This document shows, one piece after another, positions 24,617-33,528 of a stretch of DNA of 64,000 nt. Location of the stretch: positions 429,717-493,716 of the forward strand of contig NZ_JAQQTE010000001.1 in assembly GCF_028561565.1 (NCBI RefSeq), in the 5' to 3' direction. Numbering within the stretch: the first letter of the stretch is position 1; each line of letters starts with the position of its first letter. Below the pieces are notes generated by a model. The model made no database searches, was not told the DNA's origin, and saw only the letters and a list, made by a program, of their open reading frames with translations. Made by a program: the position numbers and the translations under genes. This DNA comes from Gilvibacter sediminis (lineage in GTDB: Bacteria > Bacteroidota > Bacteroidia > Flavobacteriales > Flavobacteriaceae).

Positions 24617-25780
24617 TCACTCTTGTTCAACAGCTTGATTTACAATCGCTTCTCTAAGGATCAATAAGTAAACAGGAATACTGGTGTAGGTGAAGAAATT
24701 TCCCGATATGAGTACGGCTATGCCCAACAAAATAAAATAAGCATAGTGCACTTTTTGAAGTTTAAAGTTGAAATAGCCCTTAACGTATACCGCCAAATAA
24801 ACCAGCGCGCCCAAAACACCCCAAAAGAATACAAGGTCTACCAGGTCCATTTGAGATCTAAGACCAAAATCACTCACTCCTCCAAAAAGATAATTTAAAG
24901 CCCCCCATTGCTCCTGAATATATGGCCAGGTCTGGTTTAAGAAAAGCTGATCTCGATAAGAAAGCACAGCAGTCACTAAGCCTTGTTCTTCTCGGATTTG
25001 AGAAAACATCGGAACTTGATAAAAGAGCACATAAAAACTCGCAATTAGTCCAACTATACCCACAGCAAGAAACTGTTTTTTATAGCGAAACGAGCTGAAA
25101 AGAAATAGCAGAATTGCAAACAAAACCAAGCCTAAATACAGGGTTTTGGTCCCAACCAGCAGACTGCTTAGAACAACGATCCAGAATAAGGGATTCCGCC
25201 AATATCCGTGGCAGTCTTTAAAATAGCAATACCCTAATGCCACCAGATAGACATAGGTGCTTGTGGCAGAGGTTATAAGCATACCGTTATAACCAAATCG
25301 ATCTCCCAAATAAGTCTTAAGCACATAAATATCCGTAATAAGACCTATTATCATCAAGGCGAAATTGACCCAAAGAAAGACTTCAAAAAATCGGAATACA
25401 CTGTTGTGACCTTTCTCATTGGCTGGATATGCATTGAAGAATCCGAAGAGGATCAAGGGAAACATAAAACGACCAAACACCACCAAGTTTTGTTGTTCAA
25501 ACGGTAGGTTTAAAGTCCACTGGCCAGCAACAAAGAGCAATCCGAGGACCGAAAGCATGACCAAGAACTTATACGTTTTTCGAAACTGAAGCAGTATAAA
25601 TCCTGCTACAATCAAAGCAATAATTGCCTTTACCCACTGTTGAAGATCAGTGGTATGATCAATATAGCGTTGGTATTTGGAAAAGAATTCCACCACCAAA
25701 AAGAGCACAAAGCAAGCAGCAAGTCCAAAGCTGTCCACGAACTTCAACACACTATTGCTATCGGAACGGGCGCTATTCAT
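24617..25780 (-). CDS. O-antigen polymerase-like multispan membrane protein (third copy)
   Basis: A 387-residue protein with ten or so hydrophobic segments and a larger loop near residues 255-300 (YQVPMFSQIREEQG, then SYRDQLFLNQTWPYIQEQW). This layout is typical of Wzy polymerases and related proteins. Sequence identity to a named family is not evident by eye. It ends 71 bases before the radical SAM gene and follows the deacetylase gene by 3 bases. It is one of three polymerase/ligase-like proteins in this locus; it, the 27590 or the 32230 gene could be the true Wzy. Confidence 0.7.
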   Translation of the reverse strand: MNSARSDSNSVLKFVDSFGLAACFVLFLVVEFFSKYQRYIDHTTDLQQWVKAIIALIVAGFILLQFRKTYKFLVMLSVLGLLFVAGQWTLNLPFEQQNLVVFGRFMFPLILFGFFNAYPANEKGHNSVFRFFEVFLWVNFALMIIGLITDIYVLKTYLGDRFGYNGMLITSATSTYVYLVALGYCYFKDCHGYWRNPLFWIVVLSSLLVGTKTLYLGLVLFAILLFLFSSFRYKKQFLAVGIVGLIASFYVLFYQVPMFSQIREEQGLVTAVLSYRDQLFLNQTWPYIQEQWGALNYLFGGVSDFGLRSQMDLVDLVFFWGVLGALVYLAVYVKGYFNFKLQKVHYAYFILLGIAVLISGNFFTYTSIPVYLLILREAIVNQAVEQE

Positions 25781-25783
25781 GGA

Positions 25784-26764
25784 TTAAAGCAATTGATAGT
25801 TTTCTGCAGATGTAGACTCAATAAACCGTTGGAGTTGTTTTAGGGAATAAGGCGTAAAGGCTTTTGGATGACCAATAATTACAAAGTTTCTCGCCGAGTC
25901 AGCATGCTTGATATAGCGCTTATACGCTTGGTTGAGATAACTCGTCTTGAATCCGTCGATACTGACCACAGAATGCGAAAATTGCGTCAGTAAACGCAAA
26001 ACATCGCCCTTTTCTTTGGCTATGGCTTGCCCATCTCCAAAAGCGCTGTGATCTGCCCCTCCAAAAAGCTTAATCCAAACAAATTTCCAGAAAAACAGCG
26101 GCGAAACTCTATGTGCGCTTATAGGAATCTCTTCAAAAGTGCCTTCTGATTCTGGCACATTCGGATCTTCACTAAAGCGATAGTGTGTGGTATAATCCTC
26201 AATATTTCTAAAATCGTAAAACTGATCCTCTGAATTATAATAGCCTCCCGGAAATGCCGTGCTGTCTCGCTTAATTCCATTGGCCAAAAGAGCCTTTCCA
26301 ATGGGCTCAAAGGGTTGAGCGCTCCAACCTCCTGCCCGATACGAGCTACAAGGCATCCCACTTATTCTGCTTAGAATCTGATGGTATCTTGTTACGATTT
26401 CTAAGACCTGCTCCTCTGAAAAATCGGCCAATCGGTATCGAGAAGTATTGATATCCCAGCCGTCTTGTTTGTAAAAGGAATCTTCCCAATGCGGGTGAAT
26501 GTGCAACTGAATGGCATGTCCATTCACGGATAAGTCCCGTATTTGTCCCGCAATCAAATCATAATCGGCCGCTAACTGAGGAAATTCATCTTTTTGACGC
26601 TCCAAGGCCATTAAATACCCAGCATCCACATAAAAGGTGGCTTTAATCTTTAGGGGGTCTAAAATCTTGAGTAGCTCCTGAGTTGGTTTTATCACGCAGG
26701 CGGAAACCGTTCCGGTTTGATTTCCGAAAAACAGTTCGTAATCTAAGGTGATAAAAATGTTCAC
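25784..26764 (-). CDS. Polysaccharide deacetylase-like protein
   Basis: A 326-residue NodB-type hydrolase, cytoplasmic by lack of a signal peptide. Motif 1 is ITLDYELFFG with the first Asp. Motif 2 is HAIQLHIHPHWED with the zinc His pair. SYRAGGWS gives the motif 3 Arg, and a late FVIIGHPKAF provides the catalytic His. Such enzymes remove N- or O-acetyl groups from sugars. The start is GTG at 26764, overlapping the sulfotransferase stop by one base (TAGTG). Between the sulfotransferase and a polymerase-like gene, it may free an amine for sulfation, which is inference. Confidence 0.82.
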   Translation of the reverse strand: MNIFITLDYELFFGNQTGTVSACVIKPTQELLKILDPLKIKATFYVDAGYLMALERQKDEFPQLAADYDLIAGQIRDLSVNGHAIQLHIHPHWEDSFYKQDGWDINTSRYRLADFSEEQVLEIVTRYHQILSRISGMPCSSYRAGGWSAQPFEPIGKALLANGIKRDSTAFPGGYYNSEDQFYDFRNIEDYTTHYRFSEDPNVPESEGTFEEIPISAHRVSPLFFWKFVWIKLFGGADHSAFGDGQAIAKEKGDVLRLLTQFSHSVVSIDGFKTSYLNQAYKRYIKHADSARNFVIIGHPKAFTPYSLKQLQRFIESTSAENYQLL

Positions 26765-27624
26765 TAGAGGCGGTATTTAAAGATCAATTGCAGGGGTAAA
26801 TTAAGCAAATAATACAGGATTTGCGCAGGGCGAGATTGTTCACGTTTCCAACTAAAGTCTGGATTGAGCTTAATTTCCTTTGCGGCAGCCATTCGATTTC
26901 CTGCAACGATAGGCGGCATATCAAAGGCCTCATTGTTAGCTAACTTCTCGCTTACCGAACTAAGATCAATCCCGACAAAGTCTTGGATTCGCATTAAGCT
27001 TTGTTCGGGTTGTTCCACTACAGATTCGTAGCGCAATCTCATGACTTGTTTAGAACCTAGAACCCACTGTGCCAAAAGTCCAAACTTATTGATCAAACTG
27101 TAGTAAACCATTGCTGCAAGCGGTTTTTTAGGCGTTTGAACGTTTTTGCCGAAGGAATAGATCACACCGCGAACATCGCGGACCACATAAATGATCTTTA
27201 CGCGCTTTTTGTCCATTCGAGCCAACTGAAGACCACGAGAAATATACTTTGCTGAATCCAATACCGCGGGGCTTTGATGAACCTGAGCAATAATGTCAAA
27301 AAGTGATTTTTGAAACTCTTGATACTTTTTGTTAGAACTCAAAAGCGAAGCAGGGATGTGGCCGTGACCCTCCACTTTATCTCTGTGCTTGTTCCAACGC
27401 ACCAGCTCTTCTCTGGTGAATTGCGCTTCCATTTGTTTCACAACAGGCGCCCAAAACTCGGATTCGCGCAAGAGTTCACCGTTGCTCAGGGGTTTATCCT
27501 CTAAATAATAATCCAGGAACTGATGCATCTCCCCAAGGGTTTGGATCCCCGGAGCGTTACCCAATAAAGTAGCGAGCATGGTGGTACCGCTACGACCTGC
27601 GCCCATCAGATAGATGATCTTCAC
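26764..27624 (-). CDS. PAPS-dependent sulfotransferase
   Basis: Transfers sulfate from PAPS to a hydroxyl or amine, here probably on a saccharide. In 286 residues the 5'-phosphosulfate loop is at the N-terminus (MGAGRSGTTML, ~7-17) and the 3'-phosphate site is VVRDVRGVIYSFG near residues 147-159. RYESVVEQPEQSLMRIQDFVG is the usual third block. Length and order agree with Sulfotransfer family proteins. Its first 35 bases overlap the end of the preceding polymerase/ligase-like gene. Sulfated polysaccharides are common in marine organisms. Confidence 0.88.
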   Translation of the reverse strand: MKIIYLMGAGRSGTTMLATLLGNAPGIQTLGEMHQFLDYYLEDKPLSNGELLRESEFWAPVVKQMEAQFTREELVRWNKHRDKVEGHGHIPASLLSSNKKYQEFQKSLFDIIAQVHQSPAVLDSAKYISRGLQLARMDKKRVKIIYVVRDVRGVIYSFGKNVQTPKKPLAAMVYYSLINKFGLLAQWVLGSKQVMRLRYESVVEQPEQSLMRIQDFVGIDLSSVSEKLANNEAFDMPPIVAGNRMAAAKEIKLNPDFSWKREQSRPAQILYYLLNLPLQLIFKYRL

Positions 27625-28843
27625 GTTTGGATATTAGTTGATTTAACAAAATAAAGGCCACCAAGATACTCATGTATTTGACGCCAAGCGAGCGTTCCAG
27701 TAAACTTTCGGTGATCATAGCTACTAGAATTCCGATCCACAGATAAAAGTCCAACCAATTTTTGGAGCGCCACAAAAGTCGGGTGATCAAGAATATTGCG
27801 AGTAGAAAACAGCATAGACCGTAGAGTCCAAATGTGCTTAAGAATTCTACAAATTGATTGTGAGCGTTGTAATTATTCTGAAATGCTATTTCTTCTCCCA
27901 TCGTCTTGTATGCCTGCATTCGCAGCTCGTTGTCTTCTCCAGGGCCAGGTCCAAATATTGGTGCGTCTTTAAAGACTTCAAAAGATGCTTCCAAGCGATC
28001 AAAACGGGTGTTTTCTCGAGCTTTTGCTTCTTCTGAAAAGATATAGAAAAACTTATCCTTCAAATAGTTTGAGGGGTGTAGTACAACAGCGCCCACACAA
28101 AGTAAAAGCAAACCTACAGCGCTCAATTGCAACCAACGAATATTGGTTTTCATAATGTAGATCAGCCATAAAATCCCGGCGACCAATAATGCATTACGCG
28201 CCACTAATTGGAACAGTAATGTCGTTAGCAACAATCCCACTACAGGCCTCCATTGGCTTTTGAGGTATTGAGTAAAAAATATATGCGCTAACAACCAACA
28301 AATGAGCAGTCCCAAATAAGCTGGGTGTCCGTCTTCTAAAGGAGATGTGAAGTTAAAATTCATATAGCGCCAGCGCAGCAAATAACTCAGCGGCTGCTGT
28401 TCTGAAATCATGGTTGTGACTACGGGATAATAACAAACAATGGCCAATAAGGTAATTCCAATCAAAAGCCCGTAAAAAAACCATCTCCGAATTTGATGTG
28501 CGCGTTCATGTTTGCTCAGTAAAAGCAGTGAAAGCGGTATAACCACCAAAGGCGCGGAGCGCAACAATTCTTTGGTGGCATTGTCCCACTGTCCGTAAAA
28601 AAGGCCTGTGATTCGCGGTAAAATGAGCAGTACAGCAATCAATAAAAAGGGTTTGAGCGTGCCAATTTTTGCAGGTTTTTCACTTAAAAATTGCTGTGCC
28701 AGACCGCAGGCCAAAATCAGTGCCATGGCTATGGTACTGAACTGGTCTTGAAAGGGCAGTGTGATTCCCAAAGCTATTGTGGCAAACACGAGAAGCTTAT
28801 TCACGGCTCTTTTTAGGTTGGTATGTGATTTTCCTTGCGTCAA
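27590..28843 (-). CDS. O-antigen ligase/polymerase family membrane protein
   Basis: A 417-residue protein with about eleven membrane segments and a large periplasmic loop around residues 270-330 that includes RFDRLEASFEVFKDAPIFGPGPGEDNE and YNAHNQFVEFLSTFGLYG. The pattern (F)GxGxG followed by HNxF/Y is diagnostic of the Wzy/WaaL superfamily. The start is TTG at 28843, overlapping the TGA of the SGNH/lyase gene (TTGA). It may polymerise the repeat unit or join it to its final acceptor. Confidence 0.88.
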   Translation of the reverse strand: MTQGKSHTNLKRAVNKLLVFATIALGITLPFQDQFSTIAMALILACGLAQQFLSEKPAKIGTLKPFLLIAVLLILPRITGLFYGQWDNATKELLRSAPLVVIPLSLLLLSKHERAHQIRRWFFYGLLIGITLLAIVCYYPVVTTMISEQQPLSYLLRWRYMNFNFTSPLEDGHPAYLGLLICWLLAHIFFTQYLKSQWRPVVGLLLTTLLFQLVARNALLVAGILWLIYIMKTNIRWLQLSAVGLLLLCVGAVVLHPSNYLKDKFFYIFSEEAKARENTRFDRLEASFEVFKDAPIFGPGPGEDNELRMQAYKTMGEEIAFQNNYNAHNQFVEFLSTFGLYGLCCFLLAIFLITRLLWRSKNWLDFYLWIGILVAMITESLLERSLGVKYMSILVAFILLNQLISKREDHLSDGRRS

Positions 28844-30690
28844 TCTAAAACTTGCTTCGTATTAGTTCCCACTTTAAGATTGTCAAAAAGCACATGATGC
28901 GTGTGACTGTCTGTCCAATATCTGTACTGACCAAATTTTAAATAGGGTCTTGCTTTATTGTGCATATTGGGCCCAAATGCTTTTGCATCCTTTGCATCAA
29001 TCAAAGGGTTTGAATTTAGGTTGGCACTGAGGTAGCCTGAGTCATCAAATGCTAGTTGGTAATTGAGTTCAAACAAATTCCATTGGCCTTTTTCAATTGG
29101 AGTAGACGCAACTCGGGACCATTTTTTGTCGGCAAAATCTGTATTTAGTTTTCCATTGAGTCCGTAATAAAGCTCTGCAAACAAACCCTCAGGCTTAGAA
29201 GTAACATACAGAGCTATAGCTGGCCTGTTGAAAGGTAAATTCTTCTGATAATAGGCCCAAGTTTGCCCCTCCTCTGGCTTTGAATGTATTTGTAGGATCA
29301 TTGTTCTGCGCCCATTATTGAGGTTGTCTTGATCTAATTCCCAGGACTCAGGAACCATGAACTCGATGGAGAGCGACATCTTATCGTTTACGTAGTATGC
29401 ATCTAAATCCATGGTCATTTCAGAACGATGGGGGCCTTTTAGGTTCTCCGTTGGGCCGAGTTCGGTTCGGAGAGCCGTTCTTGAATCAATTGTAACTAAC
29501 TTGTAATAACCAGCAGTAGTTGTAGTGCTTGAAGTGTGATACCCCAACTTATCAGAAAGTGGAAAACGCTCAAAATCCTCTGTGGTCCCAGTATAATGCT
29601 CAACAAGCTTCGGATTTTCTAATAACAAAGCTTCTAGTACAGCTGAATATTCTTTATAAAATAATGCGGAAAGATGCACACCGTCTTTCTTAAACCATTT
29701 GACATCATCTGCAGGAGAAAAAATCTCTTCAAGGTCCACCAATATGAGGTTTTCTGAGGTAGAAGCGTCCACAAAGTCGCGAATCCCTTGATTGTATTGT
29801 TCAGCCCACAACAAGCGAGTGGCGTGATCTCTTTGGGAAGTAGAAACCGGCATGATGGTATGAAGCAAAATCTTGGCAGAAGGAAAATTATCCTGCAGTT
29901 TGAGAATTTGCGCTTGCAGTCTTTCCAGCGTTTTTTGTACCGGTTTTTTCCATTCATTAGTCCCAATGTTGATTAAATAATAATCACTTTCAGGAAGGTC
30001 ATCTAAGGATTTTTGCAGATCAAACAACGTATAATTATTATACGCATGAAAACGATAGCCATTATTGTCTAAATGTTTACCGTTGAACTTTAAGGCCCTT
30101 CCAAATAAGACGTCGAGTCCTCTTCTGAGATCTTGAGCTTCTTGAAAGTGAAACTGGGAATCTCCTACAAAACTTAGGCTTACCTCTCCTGATTCTTGCG
30201 GATCAAACTCAAAAGACCAAAGCGTTATTTTTTGTTCTTCTTGTTTGTTTTTTGGAGGCAGACTGTGCCATTTAAGATTGTTGTTGATGACAATGGTATT
30301 GCCTTGAATTTTAATACTGCTGAATTTGAAAACCGAAGTAAGTCCATTTTCATAACTCACTGCGTAAAATCGGTCTTTGGGAAAATTCAGCTTTAGCGAT
30401 TTAGCATCAAAAAGGGGTAGACTATCCGCGTCCAAATTGTAAAAAACCAGTTCACGATGAGAAACATGTTTCGCTTTAAAAGTGCCTAGAGAATCTAAGC
30501 TATATTTGGGGGGATCTGTATTGATGACCGAAAAATCTACCGCATCGGCTCCAAGGGTGAAGTCAAAGAAATCCTCATAAGCGTCAGGTTCTTCCGCAAC
30601 AATTGGGAGCTGCTGGTTTTGCTCGGCACAACCCGCGCATATTGCGGTCAAAAACGCAAACACTAATTTGTAAAAGCCCGCTTTTTTCAT
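28840..30690 (-). CDS. Exported SGNH hydrolase fused to a heparin-lyase-I-like domain
   Basis: A 616-residue probable lipoprotein (hydrophobic leader, Cys21 in AICAGC; the lipobox is imperfect). After a beta-rich region (~40-165) comes an SGNH hydrolase domain: GDS with Ser178, GTNEW with Asn245, and DGVHLS with Asp336 and His339. From about residue 395 to the end a jelly-roll domain resembles the heparin lyase I family (PF14099), including HRSEM (421-425), AYYQKNLP and the final FDNLKVG strand. An esterase joined to a lyase-type domain suggests deacylation and binding or cutting of the cell's own polysaccharide. It sits between acyltransferase and polymerase genes, with tight overlaps. Confidence 0.8.
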   Translation of the reverse strand: MKKAGFYKLVFAFLTAICAGCAEQNQQLPIVAEEPDAYEDFFDFTLGADAVDFSVINTDPPKYSLDSLGTFKAKHVSHRELVFYNLDADSLPLFDAKSLKLNFPKDRFYAVSYENGLTSVFKFSSIKIQGNTIVINNNLKWHSLPPKNKQEEQKITLWSFEFDPQESGEVSLSFVGDSQFHFQEAQDLRRGLDVLFGRALKFNGKHLDNNGYRFHAYNNYTLFDLQKSLDDLPESDYYLINIGTNEWKKPVQKTLERLQAQILKLQDNFPSAKILLHTIMPVSTSQRDHATRLLWAEQYNQGIRDFVDASTSENLILVDLEEIFSPADDVKWFKKDGVHLSALFYKEYSAVLEALLLENPKLVEHYTGTTEDFERFPLSDKLGYHTSSTTTTAGYYKLVTIDSRTALRTELGPTENLKGPHRSEMTMDLDAYYVNDKMSLSIEFMVPESWELDQDNLNNGRRTMILQIHSKPEEGQTWAYYQKNLPFNRPAIALYVTSKPEGLFAELYYGLNGKLNTDFADKKWSRVASTPIEKGQWNLFELNYQLAFDDSGYLSANLNSNPLIDAKDAKAFGPNMHNKARPYLKFGQYRYWTDSHTHHVLFDNLKVGTNTKQVLD

Positions 30691-31203
30691 TTATTCATTT
30701 CGCATTCGAATCAGCTTAGCCGGAACACCTCCAACTACACTGTAATCTGCCACGTCTTTAGTCACGACAGCCCCAGCTGCAATGATACAGTGATTCCCTA
30801 CCGTGACTCCTGCGGTGATGATCACATTGGCTCCTATCCAGACATCGTTACCGATCTTAGTTGAGAGGTAATGCTTACCCTGAACTTGTATAGGAACGTC
30901 TATACGATCGTCTTTGTGATTTCTGGAATAAATCTTTATATCGGGGCCCATAATAACATGATCTCCTATGGTCACATTGGCTTGAATCATACTTCTAGTG
31001 CCCAATTCTGAATCATAACCAATACTGCTGTTGGGTGAGATCTCCGCGCCCTTTTTGACCCGCAATTTTTTACCGCAACTCTTTAAATAGTTGCGCACCA
31101 AAAACGCACGTAAGGCGGGAAAGAACAAGGCATAAGGCCTATAGTCTTCTGGCGTGTTCTTGAAAAACACCACATAGATGAAAAAGAAGAATTTTTTTAG
31201 CAT
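30691..31203 (-). CDS. Hexapeptide-repeat O-acetyltransferase (WcaF/WcaB type)
   Basis: A 170-residue left-handed beta-helix acyltransferase, probably adding acetyl from acetyl-CoA to a sugar in the cytoplasm. Hexapeptide turns run from ~50 to 160 ([50 protein letters not shown]), ending in [13 protein letters not shown], the common signature of the NodL/WcaF group. The catalytic His is expected in YSRNHKDDR. Its ATG overlaps the GT4 stop, and its stop directly adjoins the next start (TAAATG). Confidence 0.92.
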   Translation of the reverse strand: MLKKFFFFIYVVFFKNTPEDYRPYALFFPALRAFLVRNYLKSCGKKLRVKKGAEISPNSSIGYDSELGTRSMIQANVTIGDHVIMGPDIKIYSRNHKDDRIDVPIQVQGKHYLSTKIGNDVWIGANVIITAGVTVGNHCIIAAGAVVTKDVADYSVVGGVPAKLIRMRNE

Positions 31204-32237
31204 TGGTACTCTTTTATCAAGCGTTCACAAATCCGCTCCAAGGCCAATTCTGGAAACGATTGGAGGGCAGCGTTTTGCATCTGTTCGTATTTTTCTTCGG
31301 AAAGTTCCTGAGCCGTTTTCATAAGCTCAATGAGCGCCTTCGGATTGGTTCTATCAAAGGTAAATCCGTTCTCGCCTTCACGAACCTGTTCCAGAAACTG
31401 TGGTATGTCACTTGTGATCACAGGAGTTGCGCAAAACATTGCTTCTACGGTAACGGTCGGGAAGCCTTCTGACCTTGAAGGTAAGACTAAAAATCGAGCT
31501 TGGTTATAGAGGCCTCGAAGTTGTTCGTGGCTCTGATCGATCTTTAGGTCGATCTGATAACCGTCTTCAATCAATGATTCAAACTTTTTTTGATATTCTG
31601 GGCCCTTACCTACCACGCAGAAACGAACCTGCTTTCCCATAGCCTCTAAAGCCTCGAAAAAGATGTCGATACCCTTCACATGAAAGAAGGAGCCTACATA
31701 GATAAAATCATACTGCTTTTGCGGGTTCTCTTCTGGATAAAAAACACGATTATCAACTCCAACAGGCAGGATCAATTGCTTTTCTACCCCTAATTTTTTG
31801 TGGACATTTTCCGCCACGTGGCGCCCAACGGGAACGGCTAAATCCATCTTTTTTGCCAAAAGACGGTACAACCACTGATTCTTTTTATTGACCTGGGCAT
31901 TGATGTCTCCGCCGTGAAAGGTGACCATCAATTTGGTCTTTGGGTGAAACAATTTGTAGGCCCAAACTGCAACGATCAACGGAACAAAATAATGCAAGTG
32001 CACTACTTGATATCGCCTAAAAAGAAAAGGCGTAAAGCCAACAAAAAACTTCAAATACTTCCAAACAGATCCCAAGGCTCCCGTCATGGATCGCTTCATG
32101 GCGTATATGGAGATTTCTAGATCGTCTCCAGCCTGTCGCTTAATCTCAACAAATTGATTCTTGACAAAGATTCCCGAGTACTTTTTGGTTGCACTGGGGT
32201 ACATATTGGACACGATGAGGACCTTGGTCTTACTCAT
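31197..32237 (-). CDS. GT4 family glycosyltransferase
   Basis: A retaining GT-B glycosyltransferase of 346 residues from ATG 32237 ([15 protein letters not shown]). That start is preferred to 32279, which would overlap the previous gene by 50 bases and add a non-conserved tail. The acceptor half has the [10 protein letters not shown] turn and [12 protein letters not shown]. The donor half has [20 protein letters not shown] and [23 protein letters not shown] with the ExxxxxxxE-type pair. Its 8-base overlap with the polymerase/ligase-like gene upstream indicates coupled translation. Sugar specificity cannot be read. Confidence 0.92.
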   Translation of the reverse strand: MSKTKVLIVSNMYPSATKKYSGIFVKNQFVEIKRQAGDDLEISIYAMKRSMTGALGSVWKYLKFFVGFTPFLFRRYQVVHLHYFVPLIVAVWAYKLFHPKTKLMVTFHGGDINAQVNKKNQWLYRLLAKKMDLAVPVGRHVAENVHKKLGVEKQLILPVGVDNRVFYPEENPQKQYDFIYVGSFFHVKGIDIFFEALEAMGKQVRFCVVGKGPEYQKKFESLIEDGYQIDLKIDQSHEQLRGLYNQARFLVLPSRSEGFPTVTVEAMFCATPVITSDIPQFLEQVREGENGFTFDRTNPKALIELMKTAQELSEEKYEQMQNAALQSFPELALERICERLIKEYQC

Positions 32238-33501
32238 TGGAAGTGGAAAGCTTTCTTTTAGAGATTTTAATTCTGACACCTCCAGTTTTAGGCACTGCCT
32301 CTAAAGTAGGATAGGCCTGAATAAAGGCTAAAGCCGTAAACACTATATAGCCCGCGAGCGGTCTTAAGGTAATTCCATTACTGAGCAAGGAGGTGGCTAA
32401 ATATCCTAAAACAACCCCAATGACCAGGAGTCTAGGCCTTCGCTGTTGTATGACCAACGAGAGCAATAGTCCTAAAAACAGCAAGGTATACGGTAAGCCA
32501 TTTTCTACTAAGAAGGTCAACAGGTCATTGTGTGAGTTTTTCTCGTCATACCACCAATCGCGGGTGGTGATAAAGTCTGCTCCTTTTCCTTTCCCGAAAG
32601 CAAAATCTGCTGCGTTGTAATTTGAAAGCATCTCGTACTTCTTCTCATACATGGTGATTCTACCGGAAGAGTATTTATTCCAGTCAAAGGTTGGTGACAA
32701 GAGTACGAAAGCCAGCAGGCCAATCGGGATCAAGATCACCAAACGCAAGATCAATCGCTGAAAGATCTTATGCATGCTAAAGAGCATGGTTCCCATAAAA
32801 ACTAGAAGGAATACTAGGGCTGATCGTATTTGATAACCAAAGTTCAAAAACAGAAAACCACCCGACAGTACTGCGATCACCGTAAGGTATTGTCGCTTTA
32901 AATAAAGCCAGTAACTAATGCCAATTAGGACTCCAACCAAGAGGTAATTGTGCGTGTGAAGTCCCGTGAAGTATACCGGAAGCCAATTACGCCAGTGGTT
33001 GTATGAGGGATCAAACAAGGCAATGCCAACCAGAGTAAGGGCAACACAAAGCCAACACAGACCCAACAATAGCGTTTTGAGATTATAGCCGTGTTTGCGA
33101 TGCTGTACTATTAAAACGCAAAAGAACAAGACCGGAGCGGCGAGCTTTAAAGTATATTCCATACTGTCCAAAAGCCCAATCCCGTTATAGATGGCCGTTG
33201 CAATATTAAAAAGCAGCATGGCCCCTATTATACCCAAGCTAAGCAATAGGCCACGTGCATATTTGAGGTTTTTTGCTAAATAAAGTAGCATAAGCGGCAA
33301 CATGAGGTATTCGATCATTCTACCGATCTCCTTAGGAATTCCTAATGGATTGAATTTAATGGCATTGGGCATAAGATGGCGCTGCCACCAGCCTACTTCC
33401 ACAAGCAAATAAGCAAAGACCAATTTGAGCACCAGAAGCACCACCAAAGTCTTGACTATGGTGTGATCTACGCGTATGATTTTCTTCCGGCTTTCGCTCA
33501 T
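32230..33501 (-). CDS. O-antigen polymerase/ligase-like membrane protein
   Basis: A 423-residue protein with about eleven hydrophobic segments. The large loop near residues 285-350 contains FAFGKGKGADFITTRDWWYDEKNSHNDLLTFLVENGLPY. The FGxGxG and HNDxLTFLVENG elements are the conserved part of Wzy/WaaL family proteins. It lies between the flippase and a GT4 gene. It is the best candidate for the Wzy polymerase because it is next to the flippase, as in other Wzx/Wzy loci; that choice is inference. Confidence 0.85.
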   Translation of the reverse strand: MSESRKKIIRVDHTIVKTLVVLLVLKLVFAYLLVEVGWWQRHLMPNAIKFNPLGIPKEIGRMIEYLMLPLMLLYLAKNLKYARGLLLSLGIIGAMLLFNIATAIYNGIGLLDSMEYTLKLAAPVLFFCVLIVQHRKHGYNLKTLLLGLCWLCVALTLVGIALFDPSYNHWRNWLPVYFTGLHTHNYLLVGVLIGISYWLYLKRQYLTVIAVLSGGFLFLNFGYQIRSALVFLLVFMGTMLFSMHKIFQRLILRLVILIPIGLLAFVLLSPTFDWNKYSSGRITMYEKKYEMLSNYNAADFAFGKGKGADFITTRDWWYDEKNSHNDLLTFLVENGLPYTLLFLGLLLSLVIQQRRPRLLVIGVVLGYLATSLLSNGITLRPLAGYIVFTALAFIQAYPTLEAVPKTGGVRIKISKRKLSTSNE

Positions 33502-33528
33502 GATTTTAAGATAGATGCAAAAACCCCG

